Part shown: piece by piece, positions 36,416 through 48,911 of the stretch
Layout: every line of letters starts with the position of its first letter
Position numbering within the stretch: the stretch's first letter is position 1
Origin: Monosporascus cannonballus
Taxonomy: Eukaryota > Ascomycota > Sordariomycetes > Xylariales
Assembly: GCA_004154925.1 (NCBI GenBank)
Contig: QJNS01000013.1
Coordinates: forward strand, 434,001 to 498,000
Length of the DNA stretch: 64,000 bases
Direction: 5' to 3'
The notes under the pieces: model-generated
What the model was told of the DNA's origin: nothing
Seen by the model: only the letters and a program-made list of their open reading frames with translations
Databases searched by the model: none
Program-made: the position numbers and the translations under genes

Positions 36416-37297
36416 GCCAAAGACTGCGGGAGCGAAGGAAAAAGAAGACCAAGGCGAAGGGAAGATGCCTATAATGATAGCTTGAGTAATCACACGATCG
36501 GAAGATTACCTCTAGGTAGCGGTAAAAAGCCCTCAAAGTGCTAATGTTTAGGGATTTGGCTTATGGTCTGGATCTTAGAAGGTGGCTTGAAATCATCTCT
36601 GACTGTGTTACAACTAATAACATACCTATCAGGTACCTAGGCAAGTTATGTAGGTATAAGCAAGTATGTACATATCATTAATTAATCACGATCCTTTGTT
36701 TAAGCCATAGTGGAAGCTCGGAAATCTGCATCAACCTACACGTAGTCTACATCGCCCACTGGGATTGATGATTTTTTTTAGAATTGGAATGGACCAGAAG
36801 AGGTTGATACTTTCCTTTTTGCCAAGAAAGGAACTCGGCAAACGTCATGGGACCGATTTCGTCCAGCTACGTCAATCCCCTACTGCGGGTGCCCTCCTTT
36901 GCATAGGCCCATGTGCAGGACGCCCTATTATGTAACCAGGCAGTAGGTACCCAGATACCTTCAAGTTTAAACCCGCCTTGCCCAGGTAGCGCCCCCTCGT
37001 CAGGAGGTTCGGTCGCCGATATAATCCGCCCCTCTTTATCCATAGAAGTCCCCACGATACCTAGACATCCCCGAGCTCCGATATCAAAGTCGCCTTAGCC
37101 CCGAGCTTCTTCGGCCGCAGCGCCCTTTTAGGCGGGCTAACAATGAGCTAAAATCAAGATCTATCAGCGACTTTATAAAAAAGTCGCCATCCAAGGAGTT
37201 TGTTCTTCCACCTTTCGGTTGCATCACATTGCATCCTAATACTTCATTCCCTTATTCCTCTGCTTTCTCTCTTCTATCAATTATTACCCCTCCTATT
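35894..37297. other. Divergent intergenic between BAR-SH3 gene and NFS1
   Basis: It includes the assembly gap at 36346-36355 and the word AGGTACCTAGG near 36631-36641, between two promoters. No gene is supported. Confidence 0.5.
36318..36413. other. Assembly gap between homopolymers
   Basis: A run of 25 G's (36318-36342) is followed by CAA, ten Ns (36346-36355) and 58 C's (36356-36413). The Ns are a scaffold gap of arbitrary length. The flanking opposite-strand homopolymers look like sequencing slippage or failed gap closure, so nothing here should be translated. Confidence 0.95.
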
Positions 37298-39025
37298 ATG
37301 GCTAATGCAGCGTCGTCTGCACTGAGACAGGCTTCGCGCCTCGGTCTCAAGCAAGCCATCGTCACATCAGTTCCTCGACGAGCAACCCCTTCTGCTTCGA
37401 GAATAGCTGCAGCAGCATCGACACAAGCTTCAAGGAGGAACTATGTCTCGGAGACCAAGAGAGATAATGCACAGATCGCCACAGAGACGGCCATAAAACT
37501 GGACAGGAAGGACTTCATGAATGAGAAAGGCGAACTCGTCATGCCCGGTTCCGGCGCTCCTGCCAACGCCACCGTCAGCCCCATGGCCGAAGTCTTGAAG
37601 GAGGCAGCGGTCATGGGGGAGGGCCAGCGGCCGATATACCTGGATATGCAAGCCACGACGCCGGTAGACCCTAGGGTATTAGACGCGATGCTGCCGTTCT
37701 TCGTTGGCGTATATGGCAACCCTCACTCTCGGACACATGCCTATGGATGGGAGACTGAGAAAGCCGTCGAGGACGCACGGGCGCATGTCGCGAATCTCGT
37801 TGGAGCTGACCCCAAAGAGATAATATTCACAAGTGGAGCGACCGAGAGCAACAACATGAGTATTAAGGGCGTCGCGAGGTTCTTTGCGCGATCAGGCAAG
37901 AAAAGGCATATTATCACCACACAAACTGAGCATAAGTGCGTCCTCGACAGCTGTCGACATCTCCAAGATGAGGGCTTCGAAGTCACCTACCTCCCCGTTC
38001 AAAACAATGGCTTGATCAAAATCGAGGACTTGGAGGCAGCCATCAGACCAGACACAGTTCTTGTTAGTATCATGGCTGTCAATAACGAAATTGGTGTCGT
38101 TCAGCCGCTGGAAGAAATTGGCAAGCTGTGCCGTTCAAAGAAAGTTTTCTTCCACACCGATGGCGCTCAGGCGGTCGGCAAGATTCCGATGGACGTCAAT
38201 GCCATGAACATCGATTTGATGTCCATCTCGGCGCATAAGATCTACGGGCCCATGGGAATTGGTGCCTGCTACGTTCGCCGGCGGCCGAGGGTCAGGTTAG
38301 ACCCTATCATCAGTGGAGGTGGCCAGGAACGAGGTTTAAGAAGCGGTACGCTTGCTCCACCACTAGCTGTCGGCTTTGGTGAGGCATGCCGTATCGCCAA
38401 GGAAGAGATGCAGGTATGTTTTAGTCTTTTCTGCTCCCCCAGCTGCAACCTGATGAACAGCTTTATACATGCATGGCTTTCTGAATTCCTTGACCGGAAT
38501 CTGCTTGTTGATACACAGCACACACGTCTGATTTTGCACATATTGTTCCAGACTGTTTAGTGTCCTTGGGTTCATGATCACGGAGACTAACCAGATCTGT
38601 AGTATGATTCCAAACACATCAAAAAGCTGTCTGATCGCCTGTTGAAAGGACTCCTGTCCTTAGACCACACAACCCAGAACGGGGACCCAAATCATTTCTA
38701 CCCTGGATGTGTTAACGTTTCCTTCGCCTACGTCGAGGGCGAGTCTCTCCTCATGGCGCTTAAGGACATTGCCTTATCATCGGGCAGTGCTTGCACTTCG
38801 GCCTCATTAGAGCCAAGTTATGTCCTGAGGGCGCTTGGTAACAGCGATGAAAGTGCGCATAGCAGTATCAGATTTGGCATCGGCCGGTTTACCACGGAAG
38901 CGGAAATCGACTATGTGCTCAAAGCTGTACAAGAGCGGGTAAGCTTCCTGCGTGAGCTGAGTCCCCTGTGGGAACTGGTACAGGAAGGTGTCGACCTGAA
39001 TACCATCGAATGGAGCCAGCATTAG
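37298..39025 (+). CDS. NFS1: Mitochondrial cysteine desulfurase Nfs1
   Basis: Exons 37298-38413 and 38603-39025 (189-bp intron) give 512 aa. The first 50 residues are Ala/Ser/Arg-rich without acids ([20 protein letters not shown]), fitting a mitochondrial presequence. The class V aminotransferase fold follows: [102 protein letters not shown], the PLP lysine K314 in [23 protein letters not shown], and the persulfide-forming cysteine C436 in [17 protein letters not shown]. It strips sulfur from cysteine for Fe-S cluster assembly on Isu1 and for tRNA thiolation. The ATG at 37298 is chosen because the open frame upstream of it has no ATG. Confidence 0.96.
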
Positions 39026-40821
39026 CGCTCAGTTGTGATTCTTACTGTACATTCTTTTCTATATCATGGTGTGGTGATCGAGGGACCAAAACATGATCAC
39101 TGGGGAGATGGGGGGATACCCGAATGAGGTATCCAGACTGTATGTCAGGAGTTAGGAGTTAACGCTGGCCTTGCCTCTCATTCAGGGCGCGCGTTTGAGG
39201 CAATGCGCTTGTGTGGCATTGGAGACAAACTACTACGGAGTTTCGAAGGATGGACAGACATGCCAATTGATACCATTGGATTACACATTTATGATAAACG
39301 CCCCTAAAGCCCCTTCGTTTAGATGGCGAAGCGAAGCTGTTGACCCTCCAACCGCGTATTAATGAGCCTCAATTGCTGTTCCCATACGCAGGGCACTTTC
39401 CAAGCATGCATTGGTTTCGGTTCTTGTCATGTTGAAAAGCGTAGAGGGGGGACTAGATACGTCCCGTCTCCTTTAATCCCCTTCGCTGTCTTGCATAGAC
39501 CCCAAGGGGTAGCGACCGATCTCTCTTCCATGCTTTACTTGGGTAGGTATAGAGGGAGATGACAGCACGCCGGTTGCCCCTTTCCCCCATAGCAAGTCGT
39601 TACTATTCTCGTCCACCTCTTCGGGCGGGGCTGGCTACACGGCGCTAGAACCAACGGTTTTCGAAGTCCCTAGCTACATGGTCCTCAGCCACCCGAAATA
39701 GAATCGAAGGAAACCTTTGTGTATACGTAACCGAACCAATAGTCCCTTTAAGATACCGTGGCCTGCCATACCAGGACCGGGTACATCACATCGCGCGGTT
39801 ACCAGGGCAGAGCACTCTTATCCGTACAGTAGACCCCCTATCCCAAAACTTCGGAGACCAGTGGGGGCGGGTCCATGTAGGTCATCGGGCGGGAAGCCCT
39901 AGGGTGGGATTTAATGATGCAATATCCGTCGCTTCGCCTCAGGAGAAGCGCGAGCCATTGTGATACAAAAGTGCCTACCTACGTGCCTTTAATTTCCGGC
40001 CAGTTCTTTTCACGGGGAATGTACACATAGGTTCCATATAACTAACGTAAAGACATCTACATGGCTGAAACCGGGTAGTAGCCGGGCTTGTTCATTTGGT
40101 ACGTACGTATCCAGATGGGCATGCATATCTTGCCTCTGATTGTATGCCAATTTCTGTATGAATCAACAAATCTCATAGCAGCTTCCCTGCAGCAAAAAGC
40201 ATAAAGCGATGTCGATATGGTGAACCGAAAGGTAGATCTGTACAAGGTACTGGGCCCTTATATTGGAAGGTTCGAGTGTACCTACATCTACTCGCAGCAA
40301 GCACATTCAGCTCTTTCTCCAGTCATATCCACGGCTACCTGGATGTCCCTTACACAAGGCACCCAGTAGGTACGTAATGACAGAGAAGAGAGGTATGGGG
40401 TTGTCTTTGTTCTCTAGACTTGCCCCCCAGAAATGCCAAGCTGTCACACATATGACATCAAAGCAAGGTCCACGGATCGCCTTCATGACATCATACTTTC
40501 CTAAAAGCGTAATATCTCAACTCCGCAACTGCAAACGCGATCTCGAAACATATCAAGATTTGATATCACCCTTTGATTCATCGTGCAATTGCGTAGTACT
40601 TCCTTGCTTAGGATGGAGGCTCTTCCACACGACCGCTCGGTACTCAGTATCTTTGACCAAAAGCAGAATACATAAATCTATCCTAACCATCCTGCAACAA
40701 ACTTCCCAACATACCTACAACAGGATTAAACATATGGCACTCGGAGGCACACAACACAACGAATCAATCTATTAACCTCAGTATACCCACACCACGAAGG
40801 ACCTACTTCGGTTAGCCAAAA
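39026..40821. other. Intergenic
   Basis: The stretch runs between NFS1 and the CsbD-like gene, both plus strand. The frame at 40263-40775 lacks an ATG at its start and shows no domain. CCTACCTACG near 39974 and AGTAGGTACG near 40365 are weak members of the promoter word family. Confidence 0.45.
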
Positions 40822-41515
40822 ATGTCTTCCAACGAACAGCCATCTACTCTCAAGTCCGTCGTTGACGGAGTCACGGGCGCTGCCCAGAATATAATCGGTA
40901 GCATCACCGGCAGCACCGCCGATCGGGTATGCGATCTTGCTATCGCCTCATCAGTTAAACGTCCATTTGCTAAATCGATTTCACAGTCTCAGGGTCAGGC
41001 CAAGCAGAACAAGGCCGACTCCGAGTACGATGCTTCTCAGGCCACCGTCAAGGGGCCCGGCTTTACAGCCTCGTCCGCCGGTGAAGTCACCAAGGACCAC
41101 CCCGAGCGTGCCACGGGATCCTGGAACCAGACTGTCGGCTCTGCAAAGGAGACCGTCGGCAACCTCGTCGGTGCTGAGGTAAGCACACGATGAGATGACA
41201 GCAATAACTATTCGGAACTATGATACTAATTCACATATCACGTAGGGTATGAAGCAATCCGGACGTGAGCAGAACCTCGAGGGTCAGCAGCAGGAGGCCA
41301 AGGGCCAAGTCAAAGATTTCACTGGCGGTCTCGGTGACCGCATCACGGGCACTGTCGGCAGCGCTGTCGCCGGTATCACCGGAAACAGGGCTGCTCAGGC
41401 GGACTACGAGCAGCAGCACGATGTTGGCAAAACACAACAACGTGGGGCTGAGCACGACCTTCAGAAGCAGGCCGAGGCCGAGCAGGCTGCTCGCGAGAGG
41501 GCTGCTCGACAGTAA
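40822..41515 (+). CDS. CsbD-like stress-response protein
   Basis: Exons 40822-40926, 40993-41178 and 41246-41515 give 186 aa. The protein is short, hydrophilic and rich in Gly, Ala, Gln and Lys, with two CsbD-like segments: GSWNQTVGSAKETVGNLVGAEGMKQSG and LEGQQQEAKGQVKDFTGGLGDRITGTVG. The N-terminal TLKSVVDGVTGAAQNIIGS and the Gln/Glu/Arg-rich end (QKQAEAEQAARERAARQ) match fungal proteins of this type, some of which are annotated as mismatched-base-pair/cruciform DNA recognition proteins. The biochemical role is not settled; bacterial CsbD is a general-stress protein. No signal or membrane segment is seen. Introns are 66-67 bp with GTATG/GTAAG donors. Confidence 0.8.
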
Positions 41516-44500
41516 TCATGATGTCCTGATGGTTGGTGGTTATTCAATGGTCGAGAACGGACCCGGCGTTGACAAGGTGGAGGACCATGATACCCATGAG
41601 TACACGATGTGGCCACGGAGATTTGGAGGGTAATTTCCCATATGGATTCGGATCAGCCTGGTATGGTAGATCGCGTCCATAGCAGAATACAACCGTACCC
41701 GCCTCACGTAGGCTGCTCCCAAGATGACTCCCTAGTCAATAGGAGGCTGTATTTGCACTGTTCCTTAATAAAGAGACACGCGACAACTGAGGGAAGGCTG
41801 GTGTTGTGAGATTATGCTCCTGAACGGATGGGCTCCGACGCTTGGCCGTGAATCTTTCGGTGTTGGCTAATGTGCAGCGGTAGGTTGCTAAGGTATCTCG
41901 ACTTAAGATGGAGATGTCCTCCAGAGAACACATGGCATCCTCGGTTGATGTCGGCTTTCTAGAACCCCTACGCATGTAGTCAAACCGTCAGGATCCCGCC
42001 AGTTTGGCACCAAACGCTACGCTATGATTACCTATTAAGGCGGGAAGAAAGGTCCATGCATCGACGATCACCTCGCATAATAGCCTACAGATAACCGGAA
42101 ACTTGACCCTGCCCTTCAAATAATAGTCCTCGGCCTTAAGCCGATCGAGAGATTCAGACGGAGTGCAACGCTGCGTTACCATGGATACCACGAACTGGCA
42201 TAGTGCCACACGCCGCGCATCTTCTTGTGTTACGAAGAACGCACTTACTCGTGTCCGACCGAAGTAGAAACGAGGGTGTAATCGTGATGTCGTTCCTAGG
42301 CGACTTGGACTCATTGAGCCAGTTGATGCACCGAGGTGTCGTAGAGCTCATCAGGTCTCTTGAAAAATTTTCTAGGTTCAGAGGGACGCATTCTGAGTGG
42401 CGGTTGTACGATGCGCTTGTTTTCAGTACGTCTGGTTTGGACGTCTGGCCGCCAAGATGGGCACCGCAGGCATTAAGTACCAGGTCGCGGACAAAATAGG
42501 GAGTTATCACACAAAACACAGCACCTAATATTCACACCAAGAGGATACTATGAACGAATGGGATATAGCCATACCTTGAAGATTCGTAACTGGATGGCGT
42601 AAAAGACAAATTAATTGGCAATCGGATAACAAGCATATCATGTTTTGAAACCGATTGTGTTGAACTTTTAGATTCGCGCAAAAGCAGACGTCGTTAAGGG
42701 TATACCAATTTCTCTGTCCACGTCCTGAGTGCATACCTAGTTGCAGTATTTTATCTGGGCGGGCTGGGGCGCGGTCACGGGCATTAGCGGCATTTCCGCC
42801 TTATTCCTTGTGGGGCCGCTTGATCCTTGCACACTAATTGAACCTCCGCCAAGAAAAACCGTCAACACACACACACCACCAGCACTGGTAGAGATGGATG
42901 GTAACGATGGTAACCCCCAGCCCACCCCATTGGCACATCTGCGAGTAATAGCATGGAAGTACCTCGTCAATGCATACCTTATACGCTCGTGTATATCTCA
43001 CGCGCTCACCCACGTCACCACCGATCCTCCACATCGGCTTTTTAGCCCCCAACCCGCCCGATCCATCCCCCCTTTTGGTCTGGAGCCTCATATATGCTTC
43101 TACATGCAGGCTGCAGTCACAGGGCTGAGATGGCGGCCTCAGGGTAGCCTATTTCATATGCACGACTAGGATGCCTCCTTGCCAATCGCTGGCCCCCAAT
43201 GGGTGTCTTCATAATCTTGTTAAGGGGCGCCGGGCCCAATCGGCATCACGCACCTTAGCTGTTCCATCTGTTTATCCCAGTTCCCCTTAGTGCAGAGTCT
43301 TCTGAACAGCCGGCCGAGTCTCGTTCAAGTTTTCGTCCTCGGGCCCTGGGTAGGATACTACATTAATCTCGAGAAAAGCTTCCTTGTTCGGTGAAACATT
43401 TCGGCCAAATCCTGCGGGACTTACCCTCCTTGATGGGGTTACAGCGGCGAGCTCGAACTCGGATCCTCGTCGCGGCGCTGCCGGTGCTTTGTCGAACTGC
43501 TTCGGGCTTATGTTCCTTAGGTGCTTCTCAGCCTTCTCATTTGACCAGTACGGAAGAACTACCTAAAGCTGTTGTCATGGGAGCAACCACGTGCTCCTCG
43601 AATCAAGTACCAGGCATGGACGGACTACGCCGTCTTCCTGGTACAAGAACTCCTATTCTGCCTTTATACCGTTTCCACGCCTTAGCGTTCCCTTTTGCTT
43701 CCCTTAATGAGAGGGTACGATCTTCGGTGCTGGCCCGATCTCCGGGCACCCCGAGATCGTCTTCTGTGCGAACGCCCACCCCATCAAACTAGACGGCTTT
43801 CCCCGTGGCTACATAGCACATACGTAGACGATGTATAATGTAGCAGCGTGAACATGTAGAGACGGTCCTTCGCACTCTTTAAACGTTTGTCACCCGGGAT
43901 GTGGCTCGGATTTCCCCTGTGAGTCGCAGTGGTCTTTTCTTAAAGGACTCACACATACATCCACTTCAGCTAACATCCCCCGTTCTCGAAAATTTCTATC
44001 GAACATTACTAGCAGCATGTCCAAGAGGCTACGTAACTCTACATATACGGGGACATGCAGACACTGTGGGGTGTCGGATCGCAGTTCCCAGGGGCAAGGA
44101 AACGATGCAAAGGTCAGTCGCACTAAGGGACTTCCAAGGGAAGGGTACAAGTCAGCCGGGACCGTCCGTGGACCCTTCAAGGAGCGAGCCTGGGGCCTAC
44201 TACTATACAGACCCACTCTTATACAGTGATTCCATGAGCCACCAGGTCTTCTGGATCGTTGCCTTCTTTGTGAATCGTCGGGGATAAGTGGCTTGAAGGT
44301 TTACCCCCCACAGGACTGGCATACGACTCTGTTCACACGACAACATCGCCGAGCGCTCGAACATTCTTCGATGTGTCTTGAGAGTTTCCGGAAGATTGAA
44401 CGACACACCGGCCGTCTATCTCTCTCGGCTCCCAACCACTGGCAAACGTGGGCGCCTAAACCTTGACCCATGTACTATACGCCATACTAGACAGTCCCAA

Positions 44501-44676
44501 GCCACTTTTCGTCCTCCACTCGCCAGTGAAATACCATTGTGTTGCAACCGTAGGGAAGCGGCAAACAAATATCGGAGGTTGTTAAGGCTCGAAGTGTTCC
44601 CTCTATTCTCGACAGTTAAGTGTCTGGTTACCACCTACCTGTCCCGTACAACATGGGCAGAAAGTCAACAACAGCC
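41516..44676. other. Intergenic, about 3.2 kb
   Basis: Several frames of around 100 codons exist on both strands (for example 42203-42499), but none has an ATG-initiated frame with a recognisable domain. ACCTACCT at 44634-44641 lies just before the NmrA-like start. I see no repeat or RNA gene. Confidence 0.4.
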
Positions 44677-45715
44677 ATGATGCGAATTGCCATCGCCGGT
44701 GCTGGCGGCTTCGCCAACATCTTAGCCCAAGAGCTATCCCAGAGTGCCAACCCCCTTCTTGTCCTATCTACGAGGGTACGAGCGCAGTTACGGGCCAACG
44801 ATAGATGGCGGCTGACCTAGAAATAGGAGCACCCCGAATTTGATGCGTACGACTGCCAAGTGGCTGTGGTCGACTATCACGACCTCACAAACCTCGAATT
44901 CACGCTCCGGGGAGTCGATCTCGTGATATCGACGATCGCTGGGACCGAACAACTCGACCTCATCGACGCGGCGAGGCGGGCCCACGTCCGCTGCTTCGTC
45001 CCCTCGGAGTTCGAGGGGGCCATAAGCCATCGGCCGGGGCCCGATGACCCCCTTGACAACGGCTCGTCGACGGCCCGTAGCCTCCTCCAGCGCTGGTCCC
45101 AGGCAAGGCCGCATCCGATGCGCTTCACAGTGTTCTCCTGCGGCGTGTTCTACGAGCGCTTCGCCCCCGGCGGCCTCGGGACCTACAACATGGGCGCCAC
45201 CCTGCGGCTCCAGGACCAGGGCAGTTACATGCTGAACATCGGTCGCGGCACCGGCGAGATCCCAGATACGGACTCAAGAGGGCGCCCGGCGTTGCTGGCG
45301 TTGACGTCCGCCTACGACGTGGCAAGGTTCGTGGCGGCTGCGGTCGAGCGTGGAATCGATAACTGGCCGCCCGAATTCCGAGTCATGGGTGCCCGTTTGA
45401 CGACTCGCCGTCTCCAGCAGGTCTGCAGTGAAGTCAGGGGAGGTAAGAACGGAAACCTCAACACATCGCTTTGATCCATACTGATCTATGGTAGTTGAAT
45501 TCGAAGTGATCGCTAGGCCGTACAATGAGATAGTGTCCTGGCTCCAGTATTTCGACGAGAGAAACGAGGTGGACAGATGGTATTTCATGCAACATATGCT
45601 GCAAACAGCCAACGGCCGCTATAACTTCGGCGAGGCGAACCTCAATAGGATTGTGAATATCGAGCCAGTCGGGTTTAGAGAATGGCTGCAGGAGGTTTGG
45701 GGCCCAGCCCAGTAA
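44677..45715 (+). CDS. NmrA-like / isoflavone-reductase-like NAD(P)-binding protein
   Basis: Exons 44677-44775, 44827-45442 and 45495-45715 give 311 aa. The N-terminus MRIAIAGAGGFANILAQELS is a Rossmann dinucleotide loop of the atypical NmrA type (GAGGFA). LRGVDLVISTIAGTEQLDLIDAARRAHVRCFVPSEFEG follows, typical of the family. Later conserved parts are FTVFSCGVFYERFAPGG, ALTSAYDVARFVAAAVE and FRVMGARLT. The C-terminal exon (RPYNEIVSWLQYFDERNEVDRWYF, YNFGEANLNRIVNIEPVGFREWLQEVWG) matches the substrate-side domain. Members are either redox-sensing regulators or reductases of phenylpropanoid-like compounds; sequence alone does not decide. The start could also be the ATG at 44653 or the next one at 44680. 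Confidence 0.82.
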
Positions 45716-47114
45716 CGCATACACGCCCACACACACGGTTAATGCCCCGTCTGAATGCTACTACTACCCCCTAGCACCTCTCTACTTCCCTTGGTGCCCA
45801 TTTGTATTTCACAAGATTAGCTATTTTCTCGACTTCCGAACTACCCACAGGAGGAGGTCCTGGAGACCCCCTGGCCGCTTCAACAAGTATATAATAATCG
45901 ACGTCTACACGGCGGTTGTTGGGATACAAATCCTGCCATGTCTTCCATATGAATTAGCGTGACTACACAACCGTCCAGCGTCATCATACGCGCTTTTCGG
46001 GCGTCCTATTCGTCTGTCCTCTGCTAGTCTCAGGTATACGGTCAACAAAAGAGCCATCCGAAAGCGGCCATCGCGCTGGTGAAGCAGACGCCTGCTATCC
46101 CTTCACGGGATTCCGCGATTGAGCCAGTGACTCGACTCGCCTTCGCCAGTTAGACCTACCGGAAGAGCGTCCCACTGGCGCTCGAAGACCACCAACCCCC
46201 CAGCGCAAACTCCTGCCCCCGAGAGGGAGATCCGCAGAGCTGACTAACCAGCCAAGTGATGCACACTCTCGACGGAGGCCGCAGTCGAGCTAACTTACTC
46301 ACATACACCTGCATACGCAGGTTTACAAGGTTCTTATGTGGGACTCTGCCCTCAATCTTCGATGATCGGGATGCCCATCGATGTCGGCATCTGCAGGTGA
46401 TAAGCTCTAGTGACCTATTTCTGGCTTAGTTTCGCGTGGATATATGCACGACACCGGCTATGATACCCGGCCATGATACCCGGCCATGATACCCGGCCAT
46501 GATACCCGGCCATGATACCCGGCCCCTGTGACAGGGGACCGTTGTGAAACATATCTTTTACCTCTTCCCGGTAACCCTTCACAGAAATAGCGGAGAAGCC
46601 GGGGAAGGGAAGGGAAGTCTCTCCTATCTAAGTACGGGTGGACACCCCCATCCTAACGGAGGGCTGCATAACCCCGTGTGATGCGCGCGCGGACCAGTCG
46701 GTGAGATCTATGCCTCCTCCGCGTCAAGCGCACTGCATCTATACGTACAGTAATACCTTTTTCGCCGCTCAGCCTCGAACTCAGGCCCGTGGCGCCATGA
46801 GCCGCGTCCCTCGTCAACCTGATGTGAGTTGGGCGCGGGTTGAACTTGTGATCCCTGCTCTGGCTGCCCTATGGCCAGTGTCCCGGGGTGTTGAAGGCCC
46901 TCTCTGGGTTCACTGCCCTTTTTTCTTTGTACCAAGTCTCCTGATTTGGCAGATCCCGATAACGCCAATGCGAAGTCCCCGTTGCATTCATTCCTCTTGC
47001 GCCCCATGGCGTTTCGCCAGCACACCCTTTTAGTCTCGGGGGCTCGATCTGGCGGCCAATCAAGCCGCTGGGCCGCTCCCAGCTTCCCGTGCCCCTTTTT
47101 CTCCCCATGCCCAC
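45716..47114. other. Intergenic, convergent
   Basis: The stretch lies between the NmrA-like gene (+) and the adenosine deaminase gene (-). It contains the 13-bp tandem repeat at 46458-46522. No gene is supported. Confidence 0.5.
46458..46522. repeat. 13-bp tandem repeat, five copies
   Basis: Five head-to-tail copies of CCATGATACCCGG; the first differs at one base (CT for CC). The region is intergenic, and no stem or coding meaning is apparent. Confidence 0.9.
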
Positions 47115-48911
47115 TTACTCCTGTTCCTCTTCCTTCCCGAACTCCGTCACGACCCACAGGCAGAACTTCTCCCACTCGACGCTCCACTCCTTGAGGCGCT
47201 GCGCCTTGATGCCGGCGCCGAGGCTCGCCTCGCGGACGTCGCGGCCCCACTCCTCGGCGGTCTGGTCCTCGAAGGCGGCCCAGCGGATGCTGTTCTCGGC
47301 GAGGCTGCCGAGGCCGGCGAGCCCGAGGCTCCGCCAGCCCTGCATGGCCTGCCAGAAGTCGTGGGTGGAGCCGGCGGTGTCCTGGCCGAGCATGGCGGGG
47401 TCGTCGTTGCAGAGGCAGCAGGCGACGCCGCGCGCGAGCAGCGCCGGCAGCGGGTGGCTGGCGACGGAGCCGCAGAGCCGCAGCACCTCGTTGGAGATGG
47501 GGCAGCTCTCGACGAGCACGCGCCGCTCGCGCACGAGGTCCACGAGCAGCGGGTGCTTGTACAGCGTGAAGCCGTGCCCGATGCGCCGCGTGCCCAGCAG
47601 CACCGCGTCGAAGAGGTTGCGGTCCGTGCTGTCGCCCGTGCCCAGGCACTCGCCCGCGTGGAAGAAGAAGGGCATGTTGACGCCCTCGTCCGCGCACTGC
47701 TTGCGGAACCAGAACAGCTCGGGGAGCAGGTCGCGCAGCGGCCGCCCGGCGTCCTCCTGCCCGACCACGTCGTAGCCCGCGATCAGGTGCGGATGCGTGA
47801 TCTTGGTCGTGATGGCGTTGTCCATGTCCTGGATTATGTCGCGCGTGGGGAAGAAGCGCAGCGTCGCCCAGATTAACCTAAGCCCCCAGAACCCCCGGCC
47901 TTCCTCGCTGTTGCGGAACGCCGCGACCTCCTCGTTTAAGATGTCCATCATGGCGCTATAGTCGCTCTCGGGCTCCTCTCGGCCCTCGCGGCAGAAGTCC
48001 AGCGCCCAAGAGAACCGGGCCTCGGCCCACCGGACGCCGTCGGCATGCAGCAGCGTCATGAGCCGCCGCAGGAAGGCCCGGTAGATCGGCTCATAGTGGA
48101 TGATGCTGTTGCACACACGGAAGCAGCTGCCGAACTTCGCCCAGATGGCGTCCACCCCGTGGTGCTGCGCCACCGCCTCCGTCCGCGAGATGGTGCACCG
48201 CCCGTACAGCCATCGGAGGAACCCGGCCTTGCCGCCGTCTGGAAAGGCGTCCGCCGCCTGTGTCAGCAGGATTGGTGTCATCGCTGAGTATGGGGCGCTC
48301 CAGATGTCGCCCTCCGTCTGCGTCTGCTTTCGGAAGCGGAACATGACGCTCGCGTTCTCCAGCGCGCTAGGCGAGTGTAGTGGCCTGTCTGCCATCATGT
48401 GCATCCCCGGAGTCGCGAGTAAGACTTCGAAGAGGTAGTCGAAGTCTACCATAGCATCCAGGTGCGCGTGCAACAATGCGCCCTTAGGCATTCGCCGGAC
48501 GATTTTCCATAACTTGGTGCTTTCCATGCGCTCCTTTGAGAGCGAGAACATCATACCCGGGTATACGGTGATGTCCTCGTTTTCCCGGGCCAGCGAGTCC
48601 TCTAGCTGCGGCGTCCAGACCGTCTTGCTCTCCTCATCCCTGATGCGGTCGACGATGTCACAAGCCTTTTTCGCAATTGGAGAGAGATTCTGCCTGAACG
48701 AAGCATCTATATAGCTCTATTAGTCATCAAGGGGCGTGTCGTAGGAATAGTCTTTAGGTGCCCAACCGCTGCGTTGCTTGTCCTCCTCAGCAATGAGATT
48801 TTCACGCCCTTCCAGATATTTCTGAATGAAAGCATCGTCTTCTTTCGGTATCTCCCGCGATATCTCTGCCCACTCCTCCTCAGTGAACTTCTTGTCGTAG
48901 ACGAAGGCCAT
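47115..48911 (-). CDS. Adenosine deaminase, ADGF/CECR1-like
   Basis: Exon 1 (48911-48767) and exon 2 (48706-47115) give 578 aa; the intron uses a non-consensus GTTGGG donor but restores KQRSDASFRQNLSPIAKKA exactly. Metal and catalytic motifs of the deaminase TIM barrel are all present: HAHLDAM, FFFHAGECLG, the RIGHGFTLYKHP helix, SCPISNEVL and CNDDPAMLG. The length and the N-terminal helical extension (FTEEEWAEISREIPKEDDAFIQKYLEGRENL) point to the growth-factor-like ADGF branch and not to the short intracellular Add enzyme. No signal peptide is visible, so it may be cytosolic here. It converts adenosine to inosine. The stop codon lies inside a GTAAGT donor-like word, so an alternative spliced end is conceivable. 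Confidence 0.9.

Noticed and set aside
36177..36536. Reading frames rich in poly-Gly and poly-Pro across the N gap
   Set aside because: They are artefacts of the G and C homopolymers and the Ns.
37229..37297. N-terminal extension of Nfs1
   Set aside because: The frame upstream of 37298 has no ATG. The ATG at 37298 gives a good mitochondrial presequence.
42741..43169. 142-codon plus frame
   Set aside because: It begins at TTG, is low in coding character, and its Pro/His-rich content gives no domain.
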